NCBI GenBank assembly: GCA_023212695.1
Contig: JALCCG010000024.1
Location: forward strand, 30,385 to 94,384
Length of the DNA stretch: 64,000 nt
Direction: 5' to 3'
Source of the DNA: Sporisorium sorghi
Taxonomy: Eukaryota > Basidiomycota > Ustilaginomycetes > Ustilaginales > Ustilaginaceae
This document shows, in pieces, positions 19,860 through 30,873 of the stretch. Under the pieces are notes generated by a model. The model was not told the DNA's origin. It saw only the letters and a list, made by a program, of their open reading frames with translations, and searched no databases. The stretch's first letter is position 1. Each line of letters begins with the position of its first letter. Position numbers and translations under genes: made by a program.

Positions 19860-21014
19860 TCACGACTGCATCGAGAGCTGCATCGCCAGCCGCAGCTGTG
19901 CGTCTTCGTCGTCGAGCGAGTCGGCGTCGGCTTGGAGCGCGTCGAGCGCGCGTTCGGGAGGTGCGGTCGTGGTCGTCGACGGATCTGCTTCTGCTGTTGA
20001 CGTTGTTGTTGACGCTGATGTTGCGGGTGGATCGTCGGAGGAGGAGGAGGAGGATGTGGTGGTGCCGAGGATGTCGTCGTGCAACGCTGCGCGCGCCGAG
20101 GTTCGGGACGGTTCAGCGCTACCACTGCCCCCGGCGCTGGTGCCGGACCCCAACTTGCGCTGCTTGTACGTCCTCGTCTCACCCACCCTGAACGGCTGCG
20201 TAAACACCTCCCGCAACCTCTTCGCCTTGACCTCTCCAAACCCAGGGCACATGCCCACCTCCTCCACCCCCCCCCCCACCACGCCCTTCAAACTCCCAAA
20301 CCTCGTCAACAACGTCACCACATCCGTACGGTTCACCCCCCTCACCTGCGTCAGCACGTTCGTCACCTGGCTCGCATAGTCCTCCCCGACCCTCTCCTTG
20401 ATCGCATCCGGCGCGCGAAACTCGAAGCTCTTAAACGTCTCCACATACCTTCCCACCTCCTCGGCACTCCATGCGACGAGCAGCGTGAGACCGTTGATCA
20501 GCGCGACCTTGGTCAGCTCGCGGATCGCCGCCTGGTGATCGCCCACGTCGCACAGCACCAGCAGCACGCGCAGCGTGTACATCTGCCCGAGCTTGGCGAT
20601 CCGCGTATGCACGTACTCGGGGTGCAAGCGGTGGTATCGGATCGAGAGGAAGAGCGCACAGGACGACACGCCGACTTGGTAATCCGGCACGATCTCCGCG
20701 TACTCCCACCCGATGTTCCGGATGTGCTGCAGGACAGGGTTGCCGCGCTGGCAGTTGTTGACCAGGACCGTGTTGCCCGTGCCTGCTGCACCGCGGATGA
20801 GCGGCCGGGGTCGGGGTTGCACTACGCCGCTCCCGCCGCCAGCGCTACTGGAGGCTGCGGCAGAGCTACCGCTGACAGCGCTGCTCGAAGAGGTCGACGC
20901 GGAGGCATTCATGTCGCGTGCTAGTGACGATGCGGGCTGGAACGACGACATGGGTCGGAGCGGGCTGTTGCTGCCGCTGGTTGCAGAGTTGGCCGAGGGA
21001 CGCGGCGCAGCCAT
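19860..21014 (-). CDS. ERCC1/Rad10 subunit of the XPF-ERCC1 structure-specific endonuclease
   Basis: The 384-residue protein begins MAAPRPSANSATS at the ATG at 21014. After a disordered Ser-rich N-terminus, residues about 77-205 form the ERCC1 central domain, with NTVLVNNCQRGNPVLQHI, PDYQVGVSSCALFLSIRYH, HPEYVHTRI and LLVLCDVGDHQ. Residues about 225-300 form the tandem helix-hairpin-helix region (VLTQVRGVNRTDVVTLL, CPGFGEVKAKRL) that binds XPF and DNA. ERCC1 is catalytically inactive and guides XPF to cut 5' of lesions in nucleotide-excision and crosslink repair. The C-terminal tail after the HhH region is low-complexity Ser/Thr and longer than in animals. No intron is needed. Confidence 0.93.
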   Translation of the reverse strand: MAAPRPSANSATSGSNSPLRPMSSFQPASSLARDMNASASTSSSSAVSGSSAAASSSAGGGSGVVQPRPRPLIRGAAGTGNTVLVNNCQRGNPVLQHIRNIGWEYAEIVPDYQVGVSSCALFLSIRYHRLHPEYVHTRIAKLGQMYTLRVLLVLCDVGDHQAAIRELTKVALINGLTLLVAWSAEEVGRYVETFKSFEFRAPDAIKERVGEDYASQVTNVLTQVRGVNRTDVVTLLTRFGSLKGVVGGGVEEVGMCPGFGEVKAKRLREVFTQPFRVGETRTYKQRKLGSGTSAGGSGSAEPSRTSARAALHDDILGTTTSSSSSSDDPPATSASTTTSTAEADPSTTTTAPPERALDALQADADSLDDEDAQLRLAMQLSMQS

Positions 21015-22306
21015 GGACGACGGAATGTGGGTGACGAAAACTCAGGATGCAGCAATGGCTCAAAAGGAGGTGTAGCGTGGAGCCGCCGGTGGTCGGTGTG
21101 CGTGTCGCAGAGCGAGCGGATGAGGCTGTGATGCGATGACGAGGCAAATGCTGTGCAGACGGAGACACAAGGGTATAGAGAGAGACGTTGGTGGTATATA
21201 GGTTGAATCAGATTTCGAGTTCCTACAGACGTGATGGCGCAGACGGTTGCAGTGAAAGCAGAAAAGCAAGGACCGCACATTGTCAGCGATCCACTCGAAT
21301 GCAGCGACACGTGGCCCCAATCCGACGACCATCCCCAGAGACTTTCGCCAAGGCAAGCATGGCACATCATCGCAATCTTCCTCGCCGACGAGAAATCAGA
21401 ATTGCAGAAGAAGAAGAATTAACTCGTCACCGGAGGGAGCATCTCCACCCTTGGACTGTTGAGCTTGTGAACGTGAAACTTTAGTCATCACTTTGGCGGT
21501 GTCGATGATGTGCGACGTGCTTCCTTGTCGTCGTCGTTGTGGCTGCCGTGTCTCTGAGGGCAGCGTGCTGGTCGTCGTGGAAAGAATGAGGTAAAGACTT
21601 ACGATTTCGTCGAGTAGCGCAAGGGCGAGATGAGAAGCACGTTCTTCTCGTCTCACACTTGCGCTGAGGGCACCGGTCGGGGACTGCGGATGGAAGTCGG
21701 CCGTGATCAACGCTCGATTTCGCAGTCGCAAGTGGCCCCGTCGATGGCGAAGCAAAGATGGTGGTTGAGCTGTGGGCACAACGGTCAGATCCCCAACATC
21801 AAACGGGACCTCTCAAGCGACTGAGCAGCTCGAGATCGGCGATCTGCGCTGAGTTCGCGCGCGGTTGTGGAGGCGAATTTATTCCATGATGTAAGATCGA
21901 CGCTTCCTTGCGATGCACGAATTTGACCTCGGCCGAAGTCAAAATGCGTCACGTGTGCCCCTCGGCCAGTCGAAAACGGAAAATCAGAGAATTGCAGCAA
22001 AGCAAGGCGGACAACGAGTGTCCCGCTCAAAGATCCGGGCCACATCGCCGTCTACAACCAGATGTGATTCTCAAGACGGAAAACAGGCAGCACAGAGGCA
22101 GTCGAGCAAGCCAAGGGGAGCAAGGAGAGTCGAAATCCGACGTGAGCCCGTCAAGCCAGCTGCAGCCTTGAATTCGAGTGTCTCCGGTCCAGCGCAGGCA
22201 AGCGCTGCGCGTGCGTGCTGTTCACGATTCGTTGCTCGTCGTTCTCCACCACCCTCCTCCTCACCATCAAGTCACCCCCCTCCTCATCACCAATTGATCA
22301 GCAACA
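21015..22306. promoter_or_regulatory. Divergent region between ERCC1 and RPL2 genes
   Basis: About 1.3 kb without a supported gene. Possible short frames (for example around 21910-22335) overlap the uL2 start in another frame and have no family features. The last 100 bases before RPL2 are pyrimidine-rich, as is usual for fungal ribosomal-protein genes. Confidence 0.5.
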
Positions 22307-23862
22307 ATGGGTCGTGTCATCCGAGCTCAGCGTAAGAGCGGTGGTATCTTCACCGCTCACACCAAGCACAACAAGGCCCCCGCCAAGCTCCGCGTTTACG
22401 ACTACGCCGAGCGCAACGGTTACATCCGCGGTGTTGTCAAGGAGATCATCCACGACGCTGGTCGGTAAGTATCTTTTGCGAATGGAGGAAGGAACAGCAT
22501 CGGCAGCAATTGCACCGCAGAGCAGAGGAAAGCAATCTCGACGACGAGTCAGCATACGCAGCATCCTCAGCAACGAGCAGTCGGAACAATGGAGGGAGCT
22601 TGCAGAGTAGAGGTGCAAGGGATCGATCCCAGCCGTCGTCGTCAGGATACTCAAAGTGCAACGGGATTTGTCGATGTGTCGGAACCTTACGAGAAGCAGG
22701 GACATGCAGCAGAGCACTAGGAGGATCGGCAGAGCAGACAGCAGTCTAACGATGCGGCACCAAGCTGTTCGTGGGATCGTTTTGCAGCTGTGCCGAAGGC
22801 GACGATCCAAGGATAGAAGGAGAGCTTTGGCACGGATCGGCAATCCCGCAGACAGGTGCTGTTCATCCACGCTGCCACCTTATCACGCAGGCAGCCGTTG
22901 CATGACCAGCAATCCGCCGCCAGCGTCGGCTCTTGACGGTGCATCCGATGATCGACTTAGTCAGCATTTGCATCGCTCACATGACATGAGCATCTCGGCC
23001 AGCACTCTGGCGGCACCCCAAAGCTCATTTGGCGCATCACGGTCACATTGATGTCATCATTCCGCCCTTCTCGACACTGCTTTTCAGAGACCAGATTTCC
23101 GACACGCTTCAATTGCTGTCTCGACTCGTCTCGACTGCTTTGCGATGCAACAGCTTCTCGCGCTACGATGCTGTTCTCGCTGCCAAGACATGCTTTGCAT
23201 TCAATATTCTCGTACTGACTCTGGTTCCCTTGTTACTCTCCTCGCATTCCTCTAGTGGCGCTCCCCTTGCCAAGGTCGCTTTCCGTGACCCTTACAAGTA
23301 CCGCACCCGTGTCGAGACCTTCGTTGCTACCGAGGGTCTCTCCACCGGCCAGTTCGTCTACTGCGGTAAGAAGGCCGCCCTCAACGTTGCCAACGTCCTC
23401 CCCCTCTCGTCGCTTCCCGAAGGTACCATCGTCTGCAACGTCGAGGAGAAGTCCGGCGACCGTGGCTCGCTCGCCCGTACCTCGGGCAACTACGCCACCA
23501 TCATTGGCCACGACTCGAACGGCAAGACCTCGCGTATCCGTCTGCCCTCGGGTGCCAAGAAGACGGTCCCCTCCACCTCGCGTGCCACCATTGGCATCGT
23601 CGCTGGCGGTGGACGTATCGACAAGCCCTTGCTCAAGGCCGGTCGTGCGCACCACAAGTTCAAGGTCAAGAGGAACTCGTGGCCCCGCACTCGTGGTGTG
23701 GCTATGAACCCCGTCGACCACCCGCACGGTGGTGGTAACCACCAGCACATCGGCAAGCCCTCCACCCGCTCGCGCTTCGCCCCCGCCGGTCAGAAGGTCG
23801 GTCTCATCGCCGCCCGTCGTACCGGTCTCATCCGCGGTACCATCAAGACCAAGGACGCTTAA
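22307..23862 (+). CDS. RPL2: 60S ribosomal protein uL2 (L8/Rpl2)
   Basis: Exons 22307-22464 and 23256-23862 encode 254 residues, exactly the yeast Rpl2 length. The start is [19 protein letters not shown], and the peptidyl-transferase-centre loop [15 protein letters not shown] is intact near residues 200-215. The single intron is 791 bases with a GTAAGT donor and a CTCTAG acceptor and splits the Arg codon of DAGR-GAP. The protein is an essential component of the large subunit near the peptidyl-transferase centre. The codon bias of exon 2 is strong. The intron is far longer than others in this window except the first actin and SWI1 introns; I found no clear snoRNA boxes in it by eye. Confidence 0.98.
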
Positions 23863-24432
23863 ACGGCCTAGCGAGGAGGACACTTTGTTCGTCTCTAGCT
23901 TTTCTGTCCTTGCTTGCTTGTTGCATCCTTTCTTTTTGGTTACCCTTGCCTTTCTTTTCACACAAGGGAAGCCGAGAGGCTGTATGGAAACGGCGCAGTC
24001 CTCTTCTTTTTCTGTTTTCCACATGTACTTTTTGGCATCCTCTCGTGCCGCTTCAAACACACATGTCTCTCACACAGCCGTTACCAAATCCTTGGCTGGA
24101 GTTGGTCGACGTTCATCTTGATTGTCACCTCTCTTGTCTATCAGCACACACACACACAACCCAAAAAAAAAAAAAAAAAAAAAAAAGGGATTGGTCAATT
24201 CAGTCTCGTTTTCCTTTCTCTCGCGCGCGATGTGTTGCAAGTTGAGTTCAGATTGCAACGGTCAAGTGGTGAGTGAGCGTGAAGGGCGACAACGTGGGAG
24301 AGTATAACAGGGATTGTATAAAGAAGAGGATGACTTGTTGGTTCGCAACTAGGCTAGCGACAAGGTCTAGACAGGTTGAATGTCTTGGACGAAATGAAGC
24401 CTTGGTGCATCGGTGCATCGTTGGCAAAGACA
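23863..24432. other. Intergenic region 3' of RPL2
   Basis: It contains a CA repeat followed by 24 A at 24163-24186. It marks the change from housekeeping genes to the secreted-protein cluster. No gene is seen. Confidence 0.5.
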
Positions 24433-25005
24433 TCAATCCCGAGTTTTCTTGCCCCAAAACACAAATTTGCGCGCGAGGTACTTGGGTCGGCCTGATCGCT
24501 GGGATTCGTCCTGAACCGCGGTCCACGGCTCATCCCTCTGCACCTCGACCCGCTGTGGAGTGTGCGGTGGAACATGCGGCAACGCGTTACGCAGCTCCCT
24601 GGTCGGCTGCGCGTTGACCCTGAACGGTTCGGGGCGCGGCGCAGCCTCGTGCGAGGGCCGCTGCTTGGGCCGCGGGACATGATCGTCGTACCTGCTGCTG
24701 CTCGGGAGGCGCGAGTGCGAGTGCGAGTGCGAGTGCGCCTCCACCGAGTTCGCTCCCCATCCCAGCATGTGCCGCGCCGAGTCATCCGTGACAATTCCGC
24801 GGATCGGCGAGTCGTCGTCCGCTTCTTTGCCCGCCTCGTGCCGGTATGCCTGCATGCTCGCCCAGCCGGAACCCTCGGCCAGCTCGGCCAGCTCTTCTGC
24901 TACCGCTTTGCCTTGCATCGGCAGAGGCAGCGCGAGACACGCAAGGTTGAGATGGAAAAGAGCTAGGCTCAGCGTCAGCGTGAGCAGCAGTAGTGGACGT
25001 CGCAT
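24433..25005 (-). CDS. Small secreted protein D (candidate effector)
   Basis: The ATG at 25005 opens a 190-residue frame with a strong signal peptide (MRRPLLLLTLTLSLALFHL, ending near CLALPLP). The frame also runs upstream to about 25209, but that extension would bury the signal peptide, so the internal ATG is preferred. After the leader come an Ala/Glu helix-like segment (VAEELAELAEGSGW), a His/Ser repeat (HSHSHSHS) near residue 120 and a basic C-terminus (FVFWGKKTRD). No known domain is recognised. The leader pattern, ending in A-x-P-L/M-P followed by an acidic Ala-rich helix, resembles that of the next four genes, which all run the same way. A role in host interaction is inferred only from secretion and clustering. 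Confidence 0.65.
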   Translation of the reverse strand: MRRPLLLLTLTLSLALFHLNLACLALPLPMQGKAVAEELAELAEGSGWASMQAYRHEAGKEADDDSPIRGIVTDDSARHMLGWGANSVEAHSHSHSHSRLPSSSRYDDHVPRPKQRPSHEAAPRPEPFRVNAQPTRELRNALPHVPPHTPQRVEVQRDEPWTAVQDESQRSGRPKYLARKFVFWGKKTRD

Positions 25006-26308
25006 GGTTGCAGGGGAAAGTCGAAGGGCGGAGAAGAACGTGAGAAGGTACGAGTTGCTTGGCGATAAGGCGCGAAGATGAATTGCACGTCCTTGATAGA
25101 GTACACTGCGACTGCTGATTACGCTTCCTCGGGATAATTGGTCTCGTCGGCCCAAACCGTCCTTAGGCGTAACCGGAGCAGCAATGACGATGCAAACCCC
25201 GAAAGACAAAAAGAAAGCCCGAGCTTATACACTCAAGCTTTCAGGGAACAACAATAGTGAAGGCAATGGCGAATGATGGAGAACGAAGCTTAACCAAACA
25301 CCACAAACGCCCTTTTATAACCAGCACTCTCATCTTCTGTTTACGACGTCAGCAACTCTGAGTCAGAAAGATTTCATCAGACAATCGCTGGCCTTTTCGT
25401 TTTCCGGTGTCGATGATGACGAGGCGAGCGTCGATTCGGCATACTCACGGTGGGTGGCGTGTGCGTGTGAGTTGGTGGCGCCTAGCGAATTTTTCTCATC
25501 CCGCGCAGCGAGCGGGATGGCTGACGAGGCGACCGGTTATTCTTGTTTCCGTTCGCTTGTGCGATAAGCGATGAAGGCGAGGGAGGGTCCCGTGGGAAAC
25601 GGCCGACTTCTCATGTGTTGCAATGCACCACTCACTCACTCTCGCGGAAAACGCCGGTCGCTAGCGAGATGAGACAACGGAGCTTTTTCAGACGGGCGCC
25701 AAGTGCGGTTGCATAGGGTGGATACAACGACGTTCGATTACGCGCAACACCACCAGAGTGGTGGGGACGCATGACGAAAAAGGTCGCACAGTCGAGACAC
25801 AAGTGAATTTCATCTCAGCGCTCGAACGAGGAAATCTCGGACGGAGTGGTAGCGTGGGAAAGTCAGAAGTCACGGCCGAGTAGAAAGACTCAGATGGGGG
25901 GGGGGGGGAAACGCGGTCGTTGAAGGCAGCGCTGCTCACACTGGTCGATGCATGATGACGAGGGAAAAAACAACATCGCATTGCTTTGTTGAGGGAAAAA
26001 TTTTGGGGCAATATTTCGTGAAAGAGAAGCGTCTTCGTCCAGCGAAGGGCGACGAGTAGAAACATCGTGACCAAGCAAGTTGAATAGAAAGAGGTGGGGA
26101 TGACGAATTGGCGATGACAAGAATGATGTTGCCACCGGTGGGAAAGGTAGAGGTGCGCATTCTGGTTGCTCTTGGTGGAGCTCGACCGTCGACTTGATGT
26201 ATTTTTTACAGCGCAGCGTTGGGAGATCCGCCAACAACGCTGTCAACACAGGCTCGTATCGGTGCCGAAAGGACGAGGTTGTCCCACAGAATGCCGCGAA
26301 CACCCTCT
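25006..26308. promoter_or_regulatory. Spacer between secreted-protein genes D and E
   Basis: About 1.3 kb. A TATA-like TTATAAAAGG lies on the minus strand near 25315 and a TATAAG near 25225, both upstream of gene D. A run of 10 G lies near 25898. Minus-strand frames up to 161 codons here have no signal peptide or domain and probably are not genes. Confidence 0.45.
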
Positions 26309-26941
26309 TTACGGCGTCGAATCCATATGATCCACACCGTCCAGATCCGCCTCGGTCACATGAGGCTGGCGCCAAAGGCTCGTCGAGCTCTGCTTTTCAG
26401 CCTGCTCTTCAGCCTGATCTGCAGCTTTCTTCCCAGCCTCATCCTCACTGTGCTTGAGCAACATCTGCCTCACCACATTGACGAATCTATCTCCACGTGT
26501 GCCCCGCTCCCTTGGGAGGATTTTAGTGATTTGCAACAATTTGGACGGAGAGGGTCTCTTGAACTCCGATTGCTGGATCCTGACCTTGTCGAACCGACCA
26601 CGGAGCTTTGACGTCGCCTGAGCTACGCGATGAGAAGACTCTGACTCCTCCGAGTGGTAGACGGTGGCAGGAAGAGGAACATCCTCGTGGATGGGTGGGA
26701 CTTGGTGTGCGTTAAAGTTGTCGGCGTACGACTCGGCGGTGGAGGGGAAGAACGAGGTCCATGCTTGAGTGCCAGTAGCTGCTTGAGCAGGTCGACCGCT
26801 TTCTTCCACAGATAGGCCGGAAACACCACTGCTTAGCGCCTCGGCCAATTTCTCAGCCTCGTCCGGGGGGGGGGGCCACATGGGAGCAGCAATGGTCGAC
26901 GTGGCAAGCACGAACAGGGTCAGAAGAACAGAGAACTGCAT
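26309..26941 (-). CDS. Small secreted protein E (candidate effector)
   Basis: From the ATG at 26941 the frame gives 210 residues with a signal peptide (MQFSVLLTLFVLATSTIA then APMWPPPPDEAEKL). The frame extends upstream, but the ATG directly before the hydrophobic leader is the sensible start. The mature part has an Ala/Glu/Leu segment (AEKLAEALSSG), an aromatic patch (QAWTSFFPS), a basic region (KLRGRFDKVR) and an acidic Lys/Glu/Ala stretch near the C-terminus (EAGKKAADQAEEQAEK). It contains no cysteine that I can see in the mature region. No domain is recognised. A TTATAAG TATA-like box lies about 90 bases upstream, near 27034. Confidence 0.65.
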   Translation of the reverse strand: MQFSVLLTLFVLATSTIAAPMWPPPPDEAEKLAEALSSGVSGLSVEESGRPAQAATGTQAWTSFFPSTAESYADNFNAHQVPPIHEDVPLPATVYHSEESESSHRVAQATSKLRGRFDKVRIQQSEFKRPSPSKLLQITKILPRERGTRGDRFVNVVRQMLLKHSEDEAGKKAADQAEEQAEKQSSTSLWRQPHVTEADLDGVDHMDSTP

Positions 26942-28056
26942 GGTCGAAGTCTTGCAAGAGTCTTCTGATCTCGAGTGAGTGAGGTGTGTGTGCGTCAAAC
27001 AGAAAGCTTCGACCGCGAACGAAGCGCACTTCTTATAACTTTTTGCCTCATGACCAGAAAGAAGCAATGGAGCTCAAGTGACCTCAGTTCGTTGGTGGGC
27101 AAAACACATGCGCTACACTTTGTCCAGCCATCCAGCCATTCAAGAAGAATCTCGAATGAGATAACGTTGCCACACGTTGCTGAACCACTGCATAGTATGA
27201 CTGAGCGGTGCGTCTGGACCGCTCAGCAAGCATTGTCCCCACAATCTTGGCGATCGATATGGCGTCAATCACTTGCAGCTTATCGCCTGAAATGTGTCCC
27301 ACAATAGGGCTGCGGCGGCGACCCTGCCCGTTTGCACGCACGTCAGCAGATCGCAGCAGCGTACCCATTCAACTGTGCAGCTTGCGTAGTGGTGGGACAA
27401 ACTTCAGTGGCAACAGCATTGCGGCATCCTTTCACGCTGTGGGGAGCCAACGGCCGCGGGCTGACCAAGCTGCAATGAACGAGGGTCCTGCGGCCGGGCT
27501 CGCCGGCTGCCACATTATGAATCGGGGTTGGATGGCGTCAAACTTGGCCTCACCTGCATAAGAGGTAGTCTTAACAGGGTTGGGCAGAGATCAAATTTAT
27601 CACACTCACAGCGGTGGGTCTTGATTGATTGGCCAGACATGCACGAGTTCCTGCTCTCTCGTCGACGCAGAGGAGATTTGGTCCATACTCAACACAAGGC
27701 TCGTCCACGCGAAAGCTTGAAATCGTGCATGACGTAGCACAATCTCATGGACTGTCAGCACACGCAAACATAAGAAATCGTCACTGAGAGTGTGAAAGAG
27801 GGAAGAAGATGGAGTTAGAGAGAAGAATAAGATGTGCTCGCGCACAGAATCTTGCGGATGACTCGTTTTTGGCCAAGATGATGCAGAATGGGGTAACCGA
27901 GGATCAGGACAGAGGAGCAGAGCGATAGGAAGACAGGGAAACGGAGAGAGAGGAGCATACTCATAGTGACGTGGAAGAGATAGAACCAGGAAAAGGTGGC
28001 GAAAGTGACACGTCGCCCGCTTTGGAACACTGAAGCGAATAAGGTTGGCAACTGAT
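26942..28056. other. Spacer between secreted-protein genes E and A
   Basis: About 1.1 kb with no supported gene. It contains the 5' flank of gene E and the 3' flank of gene A. The minus-strand frame at about 27606-28223 overlaps exon 2 of gene A in a different frame and is not accepted as a gene. Confidence 0.45.
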
Positions 28057-28954
28057 CTAGCGGAACAACCAACTCTGAGGATGTTCGTTATAATCGGGCT
28101 GGCGACGGACTGGCTCACCGGGCGGGGCATCGTAGTCTGTGCATCAAATGAAAGCAAGCACCGTAGAATGTGATGAGAATGCCAGAGAAGCGGGTCAGTA
28201 GGCCATCGAACATCAACGAGCACCGGCGAATCTGCAGATCTGCAGATTGTTACTTACGGTAGCCGCCGCCGTAGTAGGGCAGAGGCGCAGGCGCAGGCGC
28301 AGCAGGATGATGCATGCCGCCGCCGTAGTAGGGCAGAGGCGCAGGCGCAGCAGGATGATGCATGCCGCTGCTGTATGGATACTGAGGAGGAGGAGCGAAA
28401 GAACCGGCGCCGCCAGGGGCGAGATACTCTTGAGTAGGGGGGGCGCTGCCGCCGTAGGTAGGATGAGGGACGAGAGCCCCTGCATATCCGCCACCGCCAT
28501 ACGAATAGCCAGGAGGTGCTGGATACATGTTGCTGGCGCCAGCATGCTGGAAGGTAGGAGGAGGCTGCAGAGAGGCAGGAGGAGGAGGAGGATACATGGC
28601 GCCGCCGGCACCGCCATGCTGAGAGACAGCAATGACACGGTCGTCGCCGCCGCGATGGGAGGCAGGAGAGCCGGGGCTAGAATGATGCTCAGAAGAGCCG
28701 TCGCTGTCGTAGTGCTTATCCTTTGGAGAATCAGGTTTATGATCCAAAAAACCAGTTTCCTTGCTCCAATATACGGCACCCTCGGGCGGCTCTTGACCAA
28801 GAGAGCTCGACTCGCCTCCCCTACCGAAGCTTTTCTTGATCCATCCCGTAGCTTTGCCGAAAAGTTCAGTTCTTCCTGGCATTGGCATAGGAGCTGCCAT
28901 GGTGACGGCGGAGGTGGCGAGCGCCAGGGCGACAAAGTAGGTGTTGAGCTTCAT
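28057..28954 (-). CDS. Secreted Gly/Pro/Tyr-rich protein, tandem family member A (two exons)
   Basis: Exon 1 (28258-28954) and exon 2 (28057-28136) encode 258 residues. The leader MKLNTYFVALALATSAVTMA is followed by APMPMP. A charged region (KKSFGRGGE, HYDSDGSSEHH) then leads to a Gly/Pro/Tyr-rich body, with two copies of an 18-residue unit containing MHHPAAPAP and PLPYYGGG (about 28251-28370). A simple ORF would stop at TAA right after GGGYRK, but those codons contain a perfect GTAAGT donor. A 121-base intron with CTGAC branch-like sequence and CACAG acceptor leads to a 26-codon exon with QPDYNEHPQSWLFR. The homologous exon in member C supports this model. There is no known domain; an extracellular, repetitive, possibly wall- or interface-located protein is inferred. 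Confidence 0.8.
28251..28370. repeat. In-gene tandem repeat of member A
   Basis: Two adjacent units of about 51-57 bases encoding MHHPAAPAP...PLPYYGGG. The units differ by one Ala-Pro pair, consistent with recent in-frame duplication. Confidence 0.85.
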
Positions 28955-29048
28955 GTTTGCTAGACTTCTGCCGCGAAGAGGCACACAGAGATCAGGACAA
29001 GGGATGGGATGATGAGGAGAGGACGGCGTCTCAGTTCAAAACAGACGA

Positions 29049-29056
29049 CTTATATA
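29049..29056 (-). promoter_or_regulatory. TATA box of member A
   Basis: TATATAAG about 100 bases upstream of the ATG. Members B and C have related A/T boxes at the same distance. Confidence 0.6.
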
Positions 29057-29219
29057 CCTTTCGACCGCGCTGAAAGTCCACCAACGAGAGTCGCAGATGG
29101 GCGAGCTTCTGCTTGCCAGCCCCATCAAGGCTCTGTGCTGTACTTTCCTCGCTTGCCAGCACCACCGGAGCTTTTTGCCAAATAATGATCCTCTCTGGTT
29201 ACCATCCCGTCACAAATTA

Positions 29220-29700
29220 CAGTGGGCGTTGCCACCAGGCGTTTTGTCTGGCTGACAGCAGTGCTTGTCCGATCGAGCTCAATGTTGCTGTCTTATGCAT
29301 TGTTGGACGGAACGGACGTCTGTCGGTCGTGGTTGATGAGGCTGGTTGGTGGGTGGATTGCCGTAGGCCACTGCCGTTTTGATGAAAGAAAGAGAAAAAA
29401 AAAAACAACAACAACAACAACAACAAGCCGCAAGTGGCTCGTTATCTCAATTGTCCATCAAATGAAAGCTTGCAAAAGTACTTACTTTATTGATGCTGCC
29501 AGCAGTCAAGAGGAGCATCAGATACATGACGATACAGCGTTGCATTGTTGCACCAAAAACACTGCTTTCCGGCGGCGGTGACCATGCATCGGGGCAAAAC
29601 ACGTTGCAGCCCCACCATCAGTGAATGCAACAACATGTGGGCGCATCGCCACGTTAGCAAACATTGTCTACCGTACTCTCTCTTGCGACTGCTCCCTCGG
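29220..29700 (+). repeat. Diverged intergenic repeat, copy 1
   Basis: It shares, among other parts, GCATTGTTGGACG and GGTTGGTGGGTGGAT with copy 2 at 31150-31600, and GTGACCATGCATCG with the copy 3 inverted region. It lies upstream of gene A. Confidence 0.7.
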
Positions 29701-29957
29701 TGGTACTGCAGTGTCTCACGTTTGCGGTCTCATTCCACGATGTCTCACGAGTCCTGAGTCAATCCTTGGTCGTATCAGGTAAATGAAATGTGATTGCGTG
29801 CAAATCGTGGCGGGCGTGAAGAGCAAGCTCGTTTTCGGCCAGGAAGAGCTGCAAGAAAGAGGAACAGGGGGAGAAACAACATTTGCATAGCAACATGGAA
29901 GAGACGGCATGGGGGAGAGGTGTAAGAATCTCACACAAGAGGCCTTTTGGGGATGAC

Positions 29958-30873
29958 CTAAGACCCAAACCACTTGGAGGTGGTGGTGGGACCGTGCTCG
30001 TCATGGTTCCTTTTGGCTTCACGCGCATAATCGGAGGCGTTTCTTTCCCCTGAATGAACATCGCCGACAGGTCCACCACCTGTGAGATATATGAAAGCAA
30101 GCAGGTGACATTTTCAAACATAGGAGAGAAGCGGGTCAGTGGGCCATTTCGAGGAGTTCGGCGTAGATTGTTGGCAGCCGATCAACGGACTGATACTCAC
30201 GCGAGTGGATTTTGTATTGACCGAAAGGTCGGGTATGATCTTAGTGACCGTGACGAGGGGGGCTGGCAAGGATGCTGGCAGGGTTCGATTCCTCAAACCT
30301 GGCACTGTCCTCGCGGTAGTCAGGATGAGTAGCATATCGGTAGCTACTGTGGTAGGGGACAGGCGCAGGGTGGGTTTCATGGCCGTCAAAATACGAGTAG
30401 GGAGAAGGAGGAGCAGGAGCATATCCGCCGCCGTAGCCAGGATGAGGCGGAGGAGGAGCAGAGTATGCGCCACTGCCGTAGCTAGGAGGACTAGCATATC
30501 CGGCGCCGCCGTGGTACGGAGGGGGAGGTTCAATGAAGTGACGGCCGCCACCAGATCCGCCGGGGACGTAGGGCCGAGGAGAAGGCATGCTGATATATCG
30601 TTCACCGTTATAATACGCTTGCCCATAGCTAGGAGGAGGAACATATCCTCCGCCTCCGCCGTAGTGCGCGCCCTGACTTCCGGGAGCCTGAGGAGGAGCA
30701 TGTCCAGGATAGTAAGCCGGAGCAAGAGGATTGGTGGCATGGCCAGAAGTCTCGGCTGCTTCCGCAATCCCACGAGCGATGTCTTCTTCTGCTCCAGGAG
30801 GAGGCAAAGGAGCGGCGAAGGTGAGGGCGGAGCTGGCGAGAGCCAGGGCGACAACGGAGAGGTTGAGCTTCAT
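29958..30873 (-). CDS. Secreted Gly/Pro/Tyr-rich protein, tandem family member B, with an in-frame stop before its last exon
   Basis: The ATG at 30873 opens 210 codons to a TAA at 30243-30241. The leader MKLNLSVVALALASSALTFA is followed by APLPPP, an Ala/Glu helix (IARGIAEAAETSG) and a Gly/Pro/Tyr-rich body with GGYAPAPPSPYSY. Fourteen codons past the TAA, in the same frame, a GTGAGT donor at 30200 matches the phase-1 donor of members A and C. It is followed by a 121-base intron with the shared CACTGACCC motif and a CACAG acceptor at 30080. Exon 2 (30079-29958) is intact and carries DYAREAKR...TSKWFGS, close to member C. The visible protein thus lacks the conserved tail. This may be recent decay, an unannotated splice form, or a sequence error. 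The span given covers both exons. Confidence 0.7.

Larger units (their letters stand above)
28955..29957. other. Spacer between family members A and B, with a duplicated block
   Basis: It holds the promoter of A (TATATAAG on the minus strand at 29049-29056, about 100 bases from the start) and, at about 29220-29700, a block that recurs at about 31150-31600 and in inverted form at about 32980-33340. No gene is supported. Confidence 0.55.

Noticed and set aside
22465..23255. Possible C/D snoRNA in the uL2 intron
   Set aside because: GATGAT and CTGA strings occur, but I found no proper C box with a D box at the right distance, so no RNA gene is called.
25890..26375. 161-codon minus-strand frame near gene E
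   Set aside because: It overlaps gene E in another frame and lacks a signal peptide or domain; it does not resemble its neighbours.
27606..28223. 205-codon minus-strand frame after gene A
   Set aside because: It overlaps exon 2 of gene A in a different frame and its composition is not protein-like.
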